A DNA stretch of 64,000 bases, taken from NCBI RefSeq assembly GCF_019933155.2, contig NZ_CP082944.1, forward strand, positions 2,296,001 to 2,360,000, written 5' to 3'. Source of the stretch: Metabacillus dongyingensis (GTDB lineage Bacteria; Bacillota; Bacilli; Bacillales; Bacillaceae). Both the position numbers and the translations under genes were made by a program. Below are positions 62,380-64,000 of the stretch, one piece after another (position 1 is the first letter of the stretch; each line of letters begins with the position of its first letter). The notes below the pieces were generated by a model. That model saw only the letters and a list, made by a program, of their open reading frames with translations. It was not told the origin of the DNA and did not search any database.

Positions 62380-63020
62380 GTGTTTTTAAATAACTATTTC
62401 AATGATAATTTTCCTAACCTAAATTTTCGACCACCTTTATTTTATAACTGGGAAATAGGTATACGGTTCGGATTAGGGGTGGAGTGGAATAGAGAATATG
62501 ATTACAAAACAGTCCTTATATAAAAGGGGTTTATAATAGGGCTATCACTTTATTTAATTCATTACATTCACCAGACGAGGAAATTTTGGTTGTTATGGAT
62601 GTGAATGATTTTGGAGTTGGAATAACCTATAAGCACAAAGGTAGGCTTTTTTCTCCATATGTATTTGAAAAATCAGTCCTATATAAATTAAAGCATATAG
62701 AGATACCTTTTATATCTCCAGAAGACAATGAAGATGGAAAGTATAAAACACATAGATTTACTCTTAAATGTAAAGCATCTGATATTAAATACATTCCATT
62801 GTTAAAAGCAATATGCAATCAAGATTTAGGTATTCAACCAAGTATTTTTCATATGATATATTTTTTAAATATCAAAAGAAAAACCATTTTTTATGTTTAT
62901 GATGACAGGGGTTGTGATTTGCTTGCTGCATTTCCTGAGCCCATACGGGATATTTATAACAAATTCAATCACTGGATATTAAATTACGACAGGGATGAAA
63001 TAGACAAGGTATTTAAATAA
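62380..63020 (+). pseudogene. DUF3885-family protein, frameshifted
   Basis: GTG 62380 follows GAGGTG and reads FLNNYFNDNFPNLNFRPPLF-YNWEIGIRFGLG, then stops at about 62520. The next frame continues SPYIKGVYNRAITLFNSLHS... and LKCKASDIKYIPLLKAICNQ to 63020. Together they give a full DUF3885 protein of about 213 residues. A small indel near 62505 broke it. Function of the family is unknown. The second frame has an ATG at 62595 but no ribosome site. Confidence 0.8.
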
Positions 63021-63034
63021 GGATTCATCCTTCT

Positions 63035-63080
63035 TCAAAAAACGGTGGTCATTGCATCAAACTGCGGTTGCACTATGGGC
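63035..63080 (+). repeat. Dispersed repeat, degenerate type C
   Basis: CTTCAAAAAACGGTGGTCATTGCATC...CTGCGGTTGCACTATGG. Confidence 0.55.
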
Positions 63081-63111
63081 ATCTAAGGGATGAGTTACTA
63101 GGAGATAGAAG

Positions 63112-63258
63112 ATGAAAAAAGAACAAAAGAAGCGTCAGGACGGATTTTTTAAAGACATTATAATTGAGATTCGAGATTCAATATTATTTGAATTGATATG
63201 GAATATCATAATTTTTATTCCAAGAATGATGTTTCGCATAATAAAGAATATATTCTAA
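63112..63258 (+). CDS. Small basic membrane-associated protein, 48 residues
   Basis: ATG 63112 follows TAGGAGATAGA. The protein is lysine-rich at the start (MKKEQKKRQDGFFKD) and has an amphipathic/hydrophobic second half (LFELIWNIIIFIPRMMFRII). Similar short proteins occur in Bacillaceae. Strong ribosome site and biased composition support a real gene. Confidence 0.65.
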   Translation: MKKEQKKRQDGFFKDIIIEIRDSILFELIWNIIIFIPRMMFRIIKNIF

Positions 63259-63384
63259 CAATGTGAATTAGTTAGTTCAACACGAACTTATCCAGCTATA
63301 GAAACTACAAGTGTTATTCCGCTAAAGAGGGCTATAAATGAGAAAAATGCATTACTTAAGGAAATGATAAGTGGAATTAGAAAA

Positions 63385-63581
63385 ATGATGATTTATGAAT
63401 CATCCGAAGGCTCCTGCGTTTTCTCTAGGACACAATTAATAATGAACTTTGCATTGCAGATCATCACTGTGAAGAATTAGCAGCTGATGAAGAATACTGT
63501 GAGGAGATGGGGATTACAGAACAGGACTGGATATTCATAAGCGATCCAAGTGATGAGTGCCAGGAATTCCAAATTAATTAA
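63385..63581 (+). pseudogene. Small gene relic with a frameshift
   Basis: ATG 63385 reads MMIYESSEGSCVFSR and goes out of frame. The next frame reads TINNELCIADHHCEELAADE and then EEYCEEMGITEQDWIFISD to the stop at 63581. Cys- and Glu-rich small protein of unknown family. Confidence 0.5.
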
Positions 63582-63591
63582 AAAATAGGAC

Positions 63592-63665
63592 TGTTCATCA
63601 TTCGGGGGCGATTGCAGCACCGCGTGATCGCCATTTCATATTGAAAAATCGCGCATAAATTGTTC
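63592..63665 (+). repeat. Dispersed repeat, type C
   Basis: GTTCATCATTCGGGGGCGATTGCAGCACCGCGTGATCGCC...TTGTTCAATATGACG: GGCGAT/ATCGCC hairpin. Confidence 0.78.
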
Positions 63666-63694
63666 AATATGACGATTGTTTAAAGTGGGTGATT

Positions 63695-63916
63695 ATGAGA
63701 TATAAAATTGTAATTAACTCAATAGGAGAGATAATGATGGTGATTCCAGAAGAATTAGACCTAATTTCTGTATTTGGGGCAATTCCACAGAGGAAAGATG
63801 AAACAGATCCTTTTTATTATGATAATTTAACTTTTGTTTTTGAAAATCAATATGAATTATATGAAATAAGCATTTCTCCTTTTTATCACGAATTTTCTTT
63901 AAGTGTTAAGGAATAG
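63695..63916 (+). CDS. Hypothetical protein, 73 residues
   Basis: ATG 63695, with GTGGGTGATT as a weak site. Acidic, mixed protein (IPEELDLISVFGAIPQRKDE; NLTFVFENQYELYEISIS). Size and composition resemble small immunity-type or cassette proteins, but no family is recognised. Confidence 0.6.
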   Translation: MRYKIVINSIGEIMMVIPEELDLISVFGAIPQRKDETDPFYYDNLTFVFENQYELYEISISPFYHEFSLSVKE

Positions 63917-63930
63917 AAAACAAATAAAGT

Positions 63931-64000
63931 AATGTCATATCTTGAATTACTATCTGTTAGTAAAATTGAGATTTGTGAAAATAAAAAGGAAAAATTCAAA
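63931..64000 (+). CDS. Possible start of a further gene
   Basis: ATG 63931 opens a frame that reaches the window edge (MSYLELLSVSKIEICENKK...). No clear ribosome site; too short to judge. Confidence 0.25.

Noticed and set aside
18393..63665. The regularly recurring repeats as a CRISPR array
   Set aside because: Spacing is irregular (tens to thousands of bases), whole genes lie between copies, the units are palindromic at the ends with variable middles, and no cas gene is present.
1..64000. tRNA or rRNA genes
   Set aside because: No cloverleaf-like sequence with the TTCGANTC arm or rRNA segments was noticed on either strand; a tRNAscan run would be the decisive test.

Overview
The window is chromosomal DNA from a low-GC, endospore-forming Bacillaceae. 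This is shown by a B. subtilis-like gene order (tdh-kbl-miaB-ricA-cotE-mutS-mutL), a spore coat gene, a ger germination operon, a T-box leader and many TTG/GTG starts behind strong AGGAGG-type sites. I cannot name the species.

Region 1 (1-11.8 kb) is conserved core, all on the + strand: the end of a 2-oxoacid:ferredoxin oxidoreductase (korA-korB), threonine catabolism (tdh, kbl), tRNA modification (miaB), the RicA regulator, coat morphogenesis (cotE) and mismatch repair (mutS, mutL). Region 2 (11.8-64 kb) is accessory. It starts exactly at the mutL 3' end with a tyrosine-recombinase remnant and contains a ymaF gene, whose B. subtilis counterpart lies just before miaA. It therefore looks like an expanded mutL-miaA interval, which in B. 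subtilis holds the pks cluster.

Region 2 is a patchwork. 12-17 kb: flavin amine oxidase, flavohaemoglobin, ymaF. 17.6-34.4 kb: a run of short single-gene units, mostly + strand (three DinB-fold proteins, two methyltransferases, GNAT, VOC, ene-reductase, nucleotidyltransferase, phosphotransferase, YunG-like, ASCH), with many broken genes between them. 35.2-41.8 kb: a LacI-regulated sugar ABC operon whose two Gfo/Idh dehydrogenase genes are destroyed. 43.4-48.3 kb: a probable peptide (RiPP/bacteriocin) cluster made of a 75-aa two-cysteine precursor, an ABC exporter, a PqqD-like recognition domain fused to an M50 membrane protease, and a DsbA/VKOR disulfide pair. 48.6-52.6 kb: gerA-gerC-gerB with a small convergent membrane gene. 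53-64 kb: more single genes, including phzF/lysR, HIT and a T-box-controlled type-2 leuA.

About 30 copies of a modular, imperfectly palindromic repeat lie between the accessory genes and none in the core. Their ends are CTTATTCAACAATC and its inverse, and the middle is one of several hairpins. All copies I could orient point the same way whatever the strand of the neighbouring gene. The repeats separate single genes or whole operons, like cassette boundaries. They and the peptide cluster are the two most interesting things here.
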